DNA of 64,000 bases from Peptoniphilus rachelemmaiella (GTDB lineage: Bacteria; Bacillota; Clostridia; Tissierellales; Peptoniphilaceae). The stretch covers positions 1 through 64,000 of the forward strand of contig NZ_CALPBW010000009.1 in NCBI RefSeq assembly GCF_943169845.1. The letters are read 5' to 3'. The notes below the pieces were generated by a model. That model was given only the letters and a program-made list of their open reading frames with translations, was not told where the DNA came from and made no database searches. Position numbers and translations under genes: made by a program. Positions within the stretch are counted from its first letter, which is position 1; the number at the start of each line of letters is the position of its first letter. This document shows, one piece after another, positions 1 to 7,784 of the stretch.

Positions 1-6
1 TGTCAT
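1..6 (-). CDS. Start of a gene running off the left edge (two codons only)
   Basis: On the minus strand an ATG at 6-4 is followed by one further codon before the window ends. It is preceded at 11-17 by a strong ribosome binding site (AGGAGGG) at normal spacing. A weak -10-like hexamer (TATGAT, minus strand, 46-51) lies about 40 bases upstream, without a convincing -35. The product cannot be named. Only the start signal supports this call. Confidence 0.5.
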
Positions 7-93
7 TATTCCCTCCTGATTGTGATTGGTTGGCAGACCTTTCTTATCATACCATTCTGGGAATAACGGGTGATTATCGCTAAAGCTAAACGG

Positions 94-118
94 AACCCCC
101 GGTCTAACCGGGGGTTTT
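94..118 (+). terminator. Strong GC hairpin with T-run on the plus strand
   Basis: A perfect 10-bp inverted repeat (AACCCCCGGT at 94-103, ACCGGGGGTT at 107-116) with a 3-base loop runs into TTTT on the plus strand. No plus-strand gene precedes it inside the window. It may therefore block antisense transcription or back up the folD terminator. Its orientation is unexplained. Confidence 0.6.
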
Positions 119-124
119 CTAATG

Positions 125-159
125 CAACAAAATCGAGTAAGCGAAATGCTTACTCGATT
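125..159 (-). terminator. Rho-independent terminator of folD
   Basis: A perfect 12-bp stem (131-142 paired with 148-159, loop of 5) lies about 55 bases past the folD stop. On the minus strand it is followed by a T-rich tail (TTTTGTTG). Confidence 0.75.
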
Positions 160-213
160 AAGTCCAACTTTATGGGGTCACTCTACCATTGTCGCGAGGG
201 CTTTTTCATGGAA

Positions 214-1041
214 TCAAATCGACTCCACAAACATATTGTCCAGCAATAATAAATTGGTCAGGCTTCCGACGCCGCCGGGCACGGAAGTCACGAGATGTGC
301 CTTGTCCACCACCTCATCGAAATCCACATCGCCGGTTAATTTCCCCTTCTCGTCAAAGGCGATGCCGCAGTCGATGATGCATTGTCCTTCGCCGACAAAA
401 TCCGCCGTTACCCAGCGAGACTGCCCGGTGCCGTAAACCACCACGTCGTAATCCTTCGCCAGTTGAGGGATGTTTTTCGTACGAGAATGACCCAAGGTCA
501 CCGTGGCGTTTTTATCTAGAAGCATCATGGCCAGAGGCTTTCCGATGACCATGGAGCGGTTAATAATCAACACCCGCTTGCCTTCTAAATCCCCCATGGC
601 TTCGGCGATCATTAAAGCGCTTTTCGCCGTGGCAGGCATCATTTTACCCTGCCCCGTGAAAATCTTCCATTGATTCAAGGGGCTCAAGCAGTCGATGTCT
701 TTTTCCGACACAATGGCGCGGTCAATGGCCTCGGCGTCAAAATGCTTCGGCAGCGGATGAAAGATCAGAATTCCGCCGATGCGCCCATCCTTGTTGCCTC
801 GTTCCACTTCCCGTAGGAGATCGCCCTCCGAAGCGCCTTCGTCGAATACGGTCACCGCCACATCCATGCCGACACTATCCGCCGATTTCTTAATGGCGTT
901 TTCGTAACTGATGTCCGCCTTTTTATCGCCGATGCGAAGAATCAAAAGTTTATCGCCGATTTCTCTTTCTTTGGCAAGGGCCACTTTTTTCTTTAAATCC
1001 TCGAGAAGCTTCTCCCGCAAGGGGCTCACGTCAAATTTCAT
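214..1041 (-). CDS. folD: FolD-like methylenetetrahydrofolate dehydrogenase, probably without cyclohydrolase activity
   Basis: Cytosolic one-carbon enzyme, 275 aa, close to the usual 280-300. FolD normally oxidises 5,10-methylene-THF to methenyl-THF and then hydrolyses that to 10-formyl-THF. The Rossmann motif is recognisable near residue 160 (NRSMVIGKPLA), as are TVTLGHSRT and the C-terminal SVPGGVGSLT. The active site deviates: the family's YxxxK motif reads Y46-E-N-A-I50, so the cyclohydrolase lysine is isoleucine. The conserved VQLPLP reads IFHPLP (Gln to Phe at 94), while the Asp of KDxD (D117) is kept. This suggests a dehydrogenase-only enzyme, as in yeast Mtd1; a separate cyclohydrolase such as FchA would then be needed. 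The start is set by GAGGAGG just upstream. It is transcribed alone between terminators. Confidence 0.85.
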   Translation of the reverse strand: MKFDVSPLREKLLEDLKKKVALAKEREIGDKLLILRIGDKKADISYENAIKKSADSVGMDVAVTVFDEGASEGDLLREVERGNKDGRIGGILIFHPLPKHFDAEAIDRAIVSEKDIDCLSPLNQWKIFTGQGKMMPATAKSALMIAEAMGDLEGKRVLIINRSMVIGKPLAMMLLDKNATVTLGHSRTKNIPQLAKDYDVVVYGTGQSRWVTADFVGEGQCIIDCGIAFDEKGKLTGDVDFDEVVDKAHLVTSVPGGVGSLTNLLLLDNMFVESI

Positions 1042-1056
1042 TAGTTCCTCCTCATT

Positions 1057-1080
1057 AAAAAAGAGCGGCGAACCGCTCTT
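1057..1080 (-). terminator. Terminator of the NlpC/P60 gene
   Basis: An 8-bp stem (AAGAGCGG at 1061-1068, CCGCTCTT at 1073-1080) with a tetraloop is followed on the minus strand by six T. It sits between the hydrolase stop and the folD ribosome binding site. Confidence 0.85.
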
Positions 1081-1095
1081 CGTGTTTCCGACTTA

Positions 1096-2169
1096 TTATA
1101 ACACGCGCGTTGCATTGACAAAACGGGAGTCATAATATTTTTCAGATAATTTATTTTGTTTAACCCGTCCGCTGCCGCTGTTGGCGTGGATGAAGGTATC
1201 GTTGCCGATGTAAATGCCTACGTGGCTAACGCCCTTGCCCGTGGTGTTGAAGAAGATCAGATCACCCGGTTGCAATTGCGAACGATCCACTTGATTGCCC
1301 ACTTGGGATTGTGCGGAAGACGTTCTGGGAAGGGAGATGCCCAATTCGTTGACATAAATGGCATAGACGAGACCGGAGCAGTCGTAACCGCCGTTGCCGG
1401 TAGCGCCCCATACATAGGGGGAGCCCATTTTGCCAAATGCCGAGTCGATTACGCGTTGCGCCTTGGCGCCGTCTACTTTCGGCGGTGCGGCAATGGGTTC
1501 GACCACTTTTTTGACCGGTGCTTGCTTTTGAATCACTTCGCGTTTTACGGCCTTCACGCCGCCTTCGCCGAAGTCTAAGTAGTTGGGATCGATTTGGAAA
1601 TCCTTGCCTTCATCGTTAAGAATAATGAAGAGGCCGTCTTTATAGCTGACGACATTTACCGTTTGATCTTTGGCCAATTGGTAAGCGCCGTTGGCATTTT
1701 CAAGTCTTAAGTTTTGCTTTACCTTCGCCGGGGTCGTGTGGGGCCCTTCGATGGCTTCGATGTAAGCATTTTCTACGGATCCGAAAAGACCGTCTTCCGT
1801 ATTTACCGCCACGGTGTTGGGGTAGTGTTTCACTGTTTGAAGTGTTTCACCGATAAAAAGGTTTCTGACAACCTTGCCGTCTTTTTTCAGGATGGCATTT
1901 TTCTTTACCGTGTAATATTGGGGCTTGCTTTCGGTTACCAGGATCTTTTCCTTGGGAACGGTGACCTTGGCATTGCCCTTTTGGACTATGTAGCCGCGAT
2001 CATTGGTATCTACGATGTTCGCTTGTTCTTCTACGGCGAATTTCAATTCGCTGCCGCTGTACAATGTGGTGTTATGATCCTGCACGAAAACGCCGGTATC
2101 TCGAAGACCTACTACCGAAATGATTGCCAATGCAGTCGTTCCGATGGCAAGCTTGAACTTTTGATTCAT
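1096..2169 (-). CDS. Secreted NlpC/P60 peptidoglycan endopeptidase with SH3-like wall-binding region
   Basis: Cell-wall hydrolase that cuts within stem peptides, 357 aa. An N-terminal hydrophobic segment (residues 7-22) acts as signal or anchor. Two SH3-like stretches follow at about 85-138 and 150-200, then a Pro/Lys linker (210-232). The C-terminal NlpC/P60 domain (235-357) has the catalytic Cys264 in DCSGL, His316 in SHVGIY and His328. The start at 2169 is chosen over an upstream in-frame codon at 2223 because it gives the signal sequence directly and has AAGGAG upstream. The promoter region holds WalR-like direct repeats, consistent with control by a wall-stress two-component system, which is typical for this enzyme class. 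Its true substrate bond (D-glutamyl-diamino acid or other) is not determinable from sequence. Confidence 0.9.
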   Translation of the reverse strand: MNQKFKLAIGTTALAIISVVGLRDTGVFVQDHNTTLYSGSELKFAVEEQANIVDTNDRGYIVQKGNAKVTVPKEKILVTESKPQYYTVKKNAILKKDGKVVRNLFIGETLQTVKHYPNTVAVNTEDGLFGSVENAYIEAIEGPHTTPAKVKQNLRLENANGAYQLAKDQTVNVVSYKDGLFIILNDEGKDFQIDPNYLDFGEGGVKAVKREVIQKQAPVKKVVEPIAAPPKVDGAKAQRVIDSAFGKMGSPYVWGATGNGGYDCSGLVYAIYVNELGISLPRTSSAQSQVGNQVDRSQLQPGDLIFFNTTGKGVSHVGIYIGNDTFIHANSGSGRVKQNKLSEKYYDSRFVNATRVL

Positions 2170-2261
2170 GTAAAAACAACACTCCTTATTAATACTTCTC
2201 CTCGAACGATCCCTAAGGATCATTCCATTCGAAATTAGATTTTTCTTAATGATCTTTTGAA

Positions 2262-2267
2262 ATTATA
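2262..2267 (-). promoter_or_regulatory. Extended -10 promoter of the NlpC/P60 gene
   Basis: The minus strand reads TGTTATAAT, a perfect TATAAT with the TGn extension and no good -35. A roughly 85-nt leader follows, containing a hairpin (GATCC/GGATC inside CGAA/TTCG, around 2202-2230). The missing -35 fits an activator-dependent promoter, with repeats just upstream. Confidence 0.6.
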
Positions 2268-2276
2268 ACACAGATG

Positions 2277-2326
2277 GTTACAGAATGTAACAATTTGAGA
2301 GGTCATTTATGTTACTTCTCTGTTAC
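2277..2326. promoter_or_regulatory. Cluster of TGTWAC half-sites (WalR-like box) upstream of the NlpC/P60 gene
   Basis: The plus strand at 2310-2326 reads TGTTAC-TTCTC-TGTTAC, an exact direct repeat with a 5-base spacer. This matches the published WalR (YycF) consensus TGTWAH-N5-TGTWAH. Two further half-sites on the minus strand (TGTTAC, 4 bases, TGTAAC) occupy 2277-2292. Relative to the proposed start site the exact box is centred near -63. The regulator is inferred. Confidence 0.55.
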
Positions 2327-2376
2327 AGTTCTATGACTTATTATTTCTTTTTTAACAACCCACCTTCCACCTCGGG

Positions 2377-2406
2377 CTGACTTTTAATTGATTTCAATGG
2401 TATACT
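2377..2406 (+). promoter_or_regulatory. Promoter of mgtE
   Basis: CTGACT (2377-2382), an 18-base spacer and TATACT (2401-2406) give a fair sigma-A promoter about 30 bases before the coding start. There is no room for an M-box Mg2+ riboswitch between promoter and gene. Confidence 0.55.
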
Positions 2407-2437
2407 GTTAATGTAATCGAATCGGAGGTGACGGCCA

Positions 2438-3796
2438 TTGGAATATGAAACCGACTATGACTTATTAAAAGAGAAAATCGATGCCTGCATTGCAAACGGC
2501 AGCATCAATGACGGCAAGGAGATCTTCAATACCTATCACTCCGTGGACATCGACGATGTGCTGGAGGATTTGGATACGACGGATCTGCAGTATTTCCTTT
2601 TTATGCTGGATCCGGAGGAGATTGCCAATCTCATCGAAAATGCCCGAGAAGAGCTTCAAGTTCGAATGGCTCATTTCTATTCGACAAAAGAATTAATCGA
2701 TATTTTCAGTTACATGACCAACGCGGATGTGGCGGACTTGTTGGGGCTGTTGCCTACCAGCAAGCGCAAAGACGTCCTGAATTACATGAAGAAAAGCGAA
2801 TCGAATATTCTTCAAATGATCTTGTCTTACGACGACGACAGCGCCGCAGGGATCATGACAACGGAATTTATTTCCCTGAAACAGTCCCTCACCGTGCGTG
2901 AAGCCCTGTTAAAGATCAAAGAAATCGCGCCGACGACGGAAATCATCGAATCGATTTTTATTACGGACAATTTGCACCGCTTGCAGGGGATCGTCGACTT
3001 AAGGGAAATTCTCGTGGCCCCGGGCTTTAAGCCTTTGGCGGATCTCGTGGAAAGCCATCCTTTCTTCGTCTATGCGGATCAGGACCAGGAAGAGGCCGCC
3101 AATTTAATTTATAAATACGACTTAAAGTATTTGCCCGTCGTGAACAAAAACGAAGCCATTCTCGGCGTTATTACCTCAGACGACATTATCGACGTTATGG
3201 AAGAGGAACATAACGAAGATATCTTGGCCATTGGTGGGGTTTCCAAAGACGAAGAATACGACTCCAACTTCCTTCACTCCGTGAAAAGCCGCCTGCCTTG
3301 GCTCGTTATCAATCTCTTTACGGCCTTTATGGCTTCGGCGGTAGTTGCCATGTTTGAAGACACCATCAGCCAAGTGGTGGCCCTTGCCGCCGCCATGCCC
3401 ATTGTAACGGGCATGGGCGGAAACGCCGGCAATCAGGCACTTTCCATCGTCTTAACCAGTTTAGCCCGAGACGAAATCAGTTTGGAAGAAGACCTGCCTT
3501 TGGTTTTAAAAGAGATCGGTCTCGGCATTTTCGACGGCGCCGTCATCGGCTTTTTCGCCGGCATCGTCTTGTATCTGAAGTACCACAATGTGTATTTGGG
3601 GCTGATTATTTTTGCCGCCATGATTTTAAACATGGTTATCGCAGGCATCGTGGGCTTTTTACTGCCCCTTTTATTCGACAAGTTAAAGATCGACCCGGCC
3701 ATTTCATCGCCGATTTTTCTCACCACATTTACCGATGTGTGCGGGTTCTTTATTTTTCTCGGCTTGGCCTCTGCCCTCTTGGCAAAATTAGTTTAA
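2438..3796 (+). CDS. mgtE: MgtE-family magnesium transporter
   Basis: Mg2+ channel/transporter of the cytoplasmic membrane, 452 aa, the usual MgtE length. An acidic N-domain (about 1-130) precedes a pair of CBS domains (about 135-260). Five membrane segments make up the last 170 residues, with the family signature GMGGNAGNQALSIVLTSLA in the membrane part. In characterised MgtE, Mg2+ binding between the N and CBS domains closes the pore. Translation most likely starts at TTG 2438, since CGGAGGTGA at 2422-2430 is well placed and no ATG fits. It is a monocistronic gene followed by a strong terminator. Confidence 0.93.
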   Translation: MEYETDYDLLKEKIDACIANGSINDGKEIFNTYHSVDIDDVLEDLDTTDLQYFLFMLDPEEIANLIENAREELQVRMAHFYSTKELIDIFSYMTNADVADLLGLLPTSKRKDVLNYMKKSESNILQMILSYDDDSAAGIMTTEFISLKQSLTVREALLKIKEIAPTTEIIESIFITDNLHRLQGIVDLREILVAPGFKPLADLVESHPFFVYADQDQEEAANLIYKYDLKYLPVVNKNEAILGVITSDDIIDVMEEEHNEDILAIGGVSKDEEYDSNFLHSVKSRLPWLVINLFTAFMASAVVAMFEDTISQVVALAAAMPIVTGMGGNAGNQALSIVLTSLARDEISLEEDLPLVLKEIGLGIFDGAVIGFFAGIVLYLKYHNVYLGLIIFAAMILNMVIAGIVGFLLPLLFDKLKIDPAISSPIFLTTFTDVCGFFIFLGLASALLAKLV

Positions 3797-3818
3797 TCCC
3801 TACAAACGACATAGATGC

Positions 3819-3850
3819 AAAAACCGAAGGTTATGTGCCTTCGGTTTTCT
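3819..3850. terminator. Bidirectional terminator between mgtE and the convergent SLH gene
   Basis: A 10-bp stem (AAACCGAAGG 3821-3830, CCTTCGGTTT 3838-3847) with a 7-base loop has T-runs in both directions. It can serve both converging genes. Confidence 0.85.
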
Positions 3851-3866
3851 TTTTCCCTAAACAGGT

Positions 3867-4844
3867 TTATTTTGCAATTGTCGTATAGATGCGCTGAGCC
3901 AGTACCACGGCCTGTTCTCTGGAGGCGTGGGTCTTGGGCCTAAACGCATTGTCTTGATACCCGTCCATCAGTCCCATGGATCGGAGTGTGTAGACGGATT
4001 CACGTGCATAGGGGCTGATTTTATTGTGATCGCCAAAGGGCGCGCCGCTTGTTGCGTTTTCTTTCACGCCTACGCTCTTAATAAAGCGCGCCAGAATCGT
4101 CGCCATATCTTCCCGAGTAATCTTGGCATTCGGCGCAAATTTTCCGTTGCCTACGCCGTTGACCAGGCCTAAACGGGATGCGATGACCACGGATTCGTTT
4201 TTCGTGTCTTTAAAGGGGCTCTTGCCCGCCACCAAATGGACCCGTTCCACTTTTTCATAGAGGCGAACCATGACTTCCGTAAACTCTTCCCGGGTAATGT
4301 CTTTTTTCATGTCAGCCTTCACCGAAGGCGGAATCAATCCGTTTTTCCCGGCATCCCTTAATTCCTCTACAGACCAATTGCTGGAATTGTTAAATACCGG
4401 GCGATAGCCTACGGATACCGCATTGGTGTACCCGCTTTCGCCCGCACCGATGTAGCGGACGCGGAAGCTGTAGAGATTGCTCTCCAAAGCGGGATTCGCT
4501 AAATTCGAAAATTGCGCTCCGGAAAGCTTCACTTCCGCGCGGTCCTTGTCCTTTGCCGTGAGTTCGCCTTTAAAGCTTTGGCCCTTTGTTGAAGACCAGG
4601 GATTTTGATTGACTGAGCTGTCGATTTCAAAGGCCACGGTCTTGCCCGATGCCAATTGCTTCTTCACCCAATCGGGATTGATCCAACTGAGCGTAAAGGC
4701 ATCGTAATTTCCGCTTTCACTTTGTGCCAAGGCCAAGGCCAAATTTTTCGGGCTTTCGACGCCTTGGGCGAAGACGCCTGTTGCGGGGAGTAAGATGGAC
4801 GCACATAAAAAAAGTGCCAATAACCGTTTCAATGTGTATTTCAA
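3867..4844 (-). CDS. Secreted SLH-domain surface protein
   Basis: Surface protein of about 325 aa. The signal peptide (KYTLKRLLALFLCASILLP, then VFAQ) is followed by a beta-rich region resembling a fibronectin/cohesin-like fold (about 30-150). Three S-layer-homology repeats follow (about 155-205, 210-262, 265-325), carrying motifs such as ITREEF, ITREDMATILARF and ASREQAVVLAQRI. SLH repeats bind pyruvylated secondary wall polymers. I place the start at TTG 4844 because AGAAAGGA lies 6-7 bases before it. An in-frame ATG at 4853 directly abuts the Shine-Dalgarno and is less likely. The ligand of the N-terminal part is unknown. A WalR-like repeat lies upstream. Confidence 0.85.
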   Translation of the reverse strand: MKYTLKRLLALFLCASILLPATGVFAQGVESPKNLALALAQSESGNYDAFTLSWINPDWVKKQLASGKTVAFEIDSSVNQNPWSSTKGQSFKGELTAKDKDRAEVKLSGAQFSNLANPALESNLYSFRVRYIGAGESGYTNAVSVGYRPVFNNSSNWSVEELRDAGKNGLIPPSVKADMKKDITREEFTEVMVRLYEKVERVHLVAGKSPFKDTKNESVVIASRLGLVNGVGNGKFAPNAKITREDMATILARFIKSVGVKENATSGAPFGDHNKISPYARESVYTLRSMGLMDGYQDNAFRPKTHASREQAVVLAQRIYTTIAK

Positions 4845-4880
4845 TGGTAACATCCTTTCTTTGCTTCTAAAGCTCCTAAA

Positions 4881-4909
4881 ACTATAGCAAAAGGATGGGG
4901 CCCCTTGAA
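4881..4909 (-). promoter_or_regulatory. Promoter of the SLH protein gene
   Basis: The minus strand reads TTCAAG, 17 bases, then TATAGT (4881-4886). The weak -35 fits activation by a factor bound at the adjacent repeat. Confidence 0.45.
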
Positions 4910-4924
4910 GACTTCCACCGGATT

Positions 4925-4941
4925 TGTAACGGAATTGTCAC
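4925..4941. promoter_or_regulatory. WalR-like direct repeat upstream of the SLH gene
   Basis: The plus strand reads TGTAAC-GGAAT-TGTCAC. This is the same 11-base periodicity and orientation relative to the gene as the NlpC/P60 box, with one deviation in the second half-site. It overlaps nothing but the end of the cobC intergenic space, and is centred near -59 of the proposed start. Confidence 0.45.
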
Positions 4942-4943
4942 TT

Positions 4944-5465
4944 TTATTTGATTTCTATGATTTGAAAATTGTCCAACTTGTATTGGAAAAAGGACCGGAC
5001 GTCGCCTTTTATGGCCGAAAGCACCAAGCGCATGAAGCCGTCGTGGCTCACGTAGAGGGTGTCGTCTTTTGCCCTCTTTAAAAAGGTTTCAGCCCGCACA
5101 AAGGCCTCTTTCAGGCTTTCGCCCCGAGGCGGCCCGTAATTAAAGGGATCGTCGATCCAAGGCGCGAGAGCTTCGCCGTATAAATCGTAGGCATCGTAAA
5201 AGCTGCGGCCTTCCAAAACGCCCAGATTCACTTCCCGAATCAGCGCCTCTTCTGCCACCGGCCCTCGATCCCATACCAGGGCCGCCGTCGCCTTTGCCCG
5301 CAAATAGGGGCTGGAGACGACGGATGTTACGCAAAGGGCGCCCACCGCTTCCTTCAATTTCTTCGCCGTGGCAGGATCCACGGGAAGCAAGGGTTCCGTC
5401 GACGTGGCGTAGTATTTCTTTTCATTGGCCAAGGTCTTTCCGTGGCGCATCATATAAATGCTCAT
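4944..5465 (-). CDS. cobC: Alpha-ribazole phosphatase (histidine phosphatase family)
   Basis: Removes the 5'-phosphate from alpha-ribazole phosphate or adenosylcobalamin 5'-phosphate at the end of nucleotide-loop assembly. 173 aa, a compact member of the branch. The N-terminal phosphohistidine motif MMRHGKTLANE and the C-terminal VSHDGFMRL give the two catalytic histidines. The start at 5465 forms an ATGA overlap with the cobS stop; a long upstream extension in frame inside cobS is rejected. It is the last gene of the cobalamin operon, which supports the specific substrate over a generic phosphoglycerate mutase. Confidence 0.85.
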   Translation of the reverse strand: MSIYMMRHGKTLANEKKYYATSTEPLLPVDPATAKKLKEAVGALCVTSVVSSPYLRAKATAALVWDRGPVAEEALIREVNLGVLEGRSFYDAYDLYGEALAPWIDDPFNYGPPRGESLKEAFVRAETFLKRAKDDTLYVSHDGFMRLVLSAIKGDVRSFFQYKLDNFQIIEIK

Positions 5466-6190
5466 GAGAAAAACACCCCGAAGAGGAGCAACATGAAAAG
5501 CTCCCCAGTCTCTGTTATGGCGCCGTAAACATCGCCCGTAAGGCCGCCGATTTTTCTTACGGAGAGTCGAGAGAAGACCACGCCCCATAGGCAGCCGGCC
5601 ACGGGAAAGAGAAGAAAGGATTTGCCCCTCGTAAAGAGAATGATCGCAGAAAGGATCAGCCACTGCAGGTAGTAGCTGTTTTTCGACGCGCCATGTTTAA
5701 AGAAATTTCCCATGGACGAGGCGGGTGCCGAAGGGAAAAAGTGAATGGCGGTCAGTACGCCCATGCGCGCCGAGGCGAAGAATATTCCCATCTCCAAAGG
5801 CTGAATGGCCACCGATGCCAGCACGGAAAATTTCCCCAAGAGCACCAGCACCAAGGCCAAGACGGCAAAGACGCCGATGGTGGAATCGTGCATGATTTCC
5901 ACGACCCGATCTCTGTCTCGATTAGACAAAAAGCCGTCCGCCGTGTCCATGAGCCCGTCCATGTGCAGGCCGCCGTTTAATAAGTACCAGGTGAGCAGAC
6001 CGAAAAAGGCGGCGAAAAGAGGGCCGACGTCGTAGAAGAAATTGTTGACGAAACCGACGACCACCCCCATGAAAAGCGCAATCCAGGGAAACCAGAAAAG
6101 GCTCTTCCCCGCTTCTTTTTCGTTAAATTCCGTCTCCTGCGGAAGGGGCAGTCGCGTTAAAAATTGGATGGCTAAAAGTAAACTGTTCAT
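5462..6190 (-). CDS. cobS: Cobalamin 5'-phosphate synthase (adenosylcobinamide-GDP ribazoletransferase)
   Basis: Polytopic membrane enzyme of 242 aa joining adenosylcobinamide-GDP with alpha-ribazole (phosphate). Family marks visible are GGLHMDGLMDTADGF, IMHDSTIGVFAV and the late GGLTGDVYGAITE, separated by several hydrophobic helices. The length matches the E. coli enzyme. It overlaps cobU upstream and cobC downstream by four bases each, so the three are translationally coupled. Confidence 0.95.
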   Translation of the reverse strand: MNSLLLAIQFLTRLPLPQETEFNEKEAGKSLFWFPWIALFMGVVVGFVNNFFYDVGPLFAAFFGLLTWYLLNGGLHMDGLMDTADGFLSNRDRDRVVEIMHDSTIGVFAVLALVLVLLGKFSVLASVAIQPLEMGIFFASARMGVLTAIHFFPSAPASSMGNFFKHGASKNSYYLQWLILSAIILFTRGKSFLLFPVAGCLWGVVFSRLSVRKIGGLTGDVYGAITETGELFMLLLFGVFFS

Positions 6191-6717
6191 TTGATCTTCA
6201 CCGGAATTCCCGAAATACAGGCGTAGACTTCATCGGCCGCCAGTGCCAGTCGCTGATTCACGCGCCCCTGAATGTCTCTAAATGCCCTGGAGACGGGATG
6301 CATGGGTACGATGCCGCTTCCCACCTCGTTGGTGACGATCCACAGATCGCAGGACGTGCGCCGCGCCGCGGCAATTAAAGCCCCAAGCTCCTTCATGCAG
6401 GCCTCTTCGATTTTCTCCTCGTCCACTGCATCCTCCGCTGCGGAATACTTCCACAGGTAATTGGAAAGCATCACCGTGACGCAGTCCAAGAGGGCGGCGT
6501 CCGCTCCCTCGATCGCTTCCGCCAAGCGGTGATCCCGCTCCACCGTGCGCCATGAGGCGGGCCGCCTCTTTTTATGGGCTTCGATGCGGCGAATCATTTC
6601 CCCATCATCTGCGGTCTGCGCCGTGGCGATGTAGACGACGCGCTCGTAGCGACTCAATCGAGATTCCGCATAGCCGCTTTTTCCGCTCCTGGCGCCGCCG
6701 GTCACTAATGTAATCAT
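6187..6717 (-). CDS. cobU: Adenosylcobinamide kinase / adenosylcobinamide-phosphate guanylyltransferase
   Basis: Bifunctional soluble enzyme, 176 aa, which phosphorylates adenosylcobinamide and transfers GMP to it. The P-loop GGARSGKS is at residues 7-14. The downstream IVTNEVGSGIVPMHPVSR stretch is typical of CobU. The size matches the family. ATGA-type overlaps occur with cobT and cobS. Confidence 0.95.
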   Translation of the reverse strand: MITLVTGGARSGKSGYAESRLSRYERVVYIATAQTADDGEMIRRIEAHKKRRPASWRTVERDHRLAEAIEGADAALLDCVTVMLSNYLWKYSAAEDAVDEEKIEEACMKELGALIAAARRTSCDLWIVTNEVGSGIVPMHPVSRAFRDIQGRVNQRLALAADEVYACISGIPVKIK

Positions 6718-7784
6718 AGAGACTCCTTTTCTATATTCACTAACAGGCCCGGATCGATGGCATTGTCTTCCATGGAGCCCATGTTTTTCATGGCGTAAAG
6801 AGCTCCCTCCATCAATTGAAAAAAGAGAGGACAGCCGCTCCCTTCCCCCAGTCGCATGGCGAGATCCAGTGGTGGTGTCATGCCTAAATGTGTGTTTACA
6901 CGTTCCGATGCTTTCTCACAACTCTTATGGGAGAGAAAAATATAGTCGCTTGCATTCGGTGCCAATTGTACCGCCGCAAGGGCCGCCACGCCGGTGACGA
7001 AGCCGTCAACCACCGCCGCCACCTTTTCTTCTCCGCATGCCAAAAACACGCCGACGAGGCCTGCGAGATCCAACCCGCCCACTTGGGCGATTTTGTGAAT
7101 CACATCGCCGTCTCCGGCGCGGGCCACGGCTTTTTTCACCACCGCCACTTTTTTCGCCAGCTGCGCTTTGGTAATGCCGGCGCCGTAGCCTACGCAATCT
7201 TCGGCGGACTCCCCGGTTAATGCGCTGAGCAGGGCCGCCGAGGTGGTGGTGTTTCCGATGCCCAGCTCCCCGGTGCCGATCATGGAGGCGCCATTTTTTA
7301 TGGCCGCCTTCGCCACCGCCATGCCCCGCTTTATGGCTTCTATGGCCTCTTCCCGGCTCATGGCAGCCTCTTCGGCAATATTGCCAGTGCCGCAGCGAAT
7401 GGGCGCATCGATAATCGATGCCTCCCGCGCCACATCTTTCTTCATGCCTATGTCTACGATATAAAGCTCTGAATCCGCCCAACGACTCAATGTCGCCACG
7501 CCGGTTTCCCCTCGGGCCATGGCATTGGCGAGCATTTGCGTAAAGACCTGAGGCGAGGAGCTCACATCTTCCGCCACCACGCCGTTGTCGGCACAAAAGA
7601 CGACGATGGCCTTTTTCTCCACAGAAGGAATGACCCGCCGCTGAATCCCCGCCAGGCGAATGGTCATTCCTTCCAAGGCGCCGAAGGAGCCCGTAGGGTG
7701 GGTGCGATTGTCCCAATATTCCTTGGCCCGTTTCATGTACGCCTTATCCGCCCCTTCAATGGATCCAACAAGCTTATCCTTCAT
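6714..7784 (-). CDS. cobT: Nicotinate-nucleotide--dimethylbenzimidazole phosphoribosyltransferase
   Basis: Activates the lower-ligand base to alpha-ribazole phosphate using nicotinate mononucleotide, 356 aa. Visible marks are PTGSFGALE near the start, VFCADNGVVAEDVS, GTGELGIGNTTTSAAL and the catalytic glutamate in GEGSGCPLFF. Its presence says the organism attaches a benzimidazole-type or related base. No bluB or bza gene is in the window, so the base may be salvaged or made elsewhere. The start is supported by AAAAGGAAAG 8-10 bases upstream. It overlaps the cysteine-rich gene by 11 bases. Confidence 0.95.
   Translation of the reverse strand: MKDKLVGSIEGADKAYMKRAKEYWDNRTHPTGSFGALEGMTIRLAGIQRRVIPSVEKKAIVVFCADNGVVAEDVSSSPQVFTQMLANAMARGETGVATLSRWADSELYIVDIGMKKDVAREASIIDAPIRCGTGNIAEEAAMSREEAIEAIKRGMAVAKAAIKNGASMIGTGELGIGNTTTSAALLSALTGESAEDCVGYGAGITKAQLAKKVAVVKKAVARAGDGDVIHKIAQVGGLDLAGLVGVFLACGEEKVAAVVDGFVTGVAALAAVQLAPNASDYIFLSHKSCEKASERVNTHLGMTPPLDLAMRLGEGSGCPLFFQLMEGALYAMKNMGSMEDNAIDPGLLVNIEKESL

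Noticed and set aside
2327-2437. M-box magnesium riboswitch before mgtE
   Set aside because: The promoter lies about 30 bases before the start, leaving no leader of adequate length.
5466-5663. Longer form of the cobC product
   Set aside because: It would run about 200 bases into cobS; the family's N-terminal MRHG motif begins right after the ATG at 5465.
7006-7716. 236-codon minus-strand open frame inside cobT
   Set aside because: Arg/Gly/His-rich low-complexity product in another frame of a clear cobT gene; a by-product of GC-rich codons.
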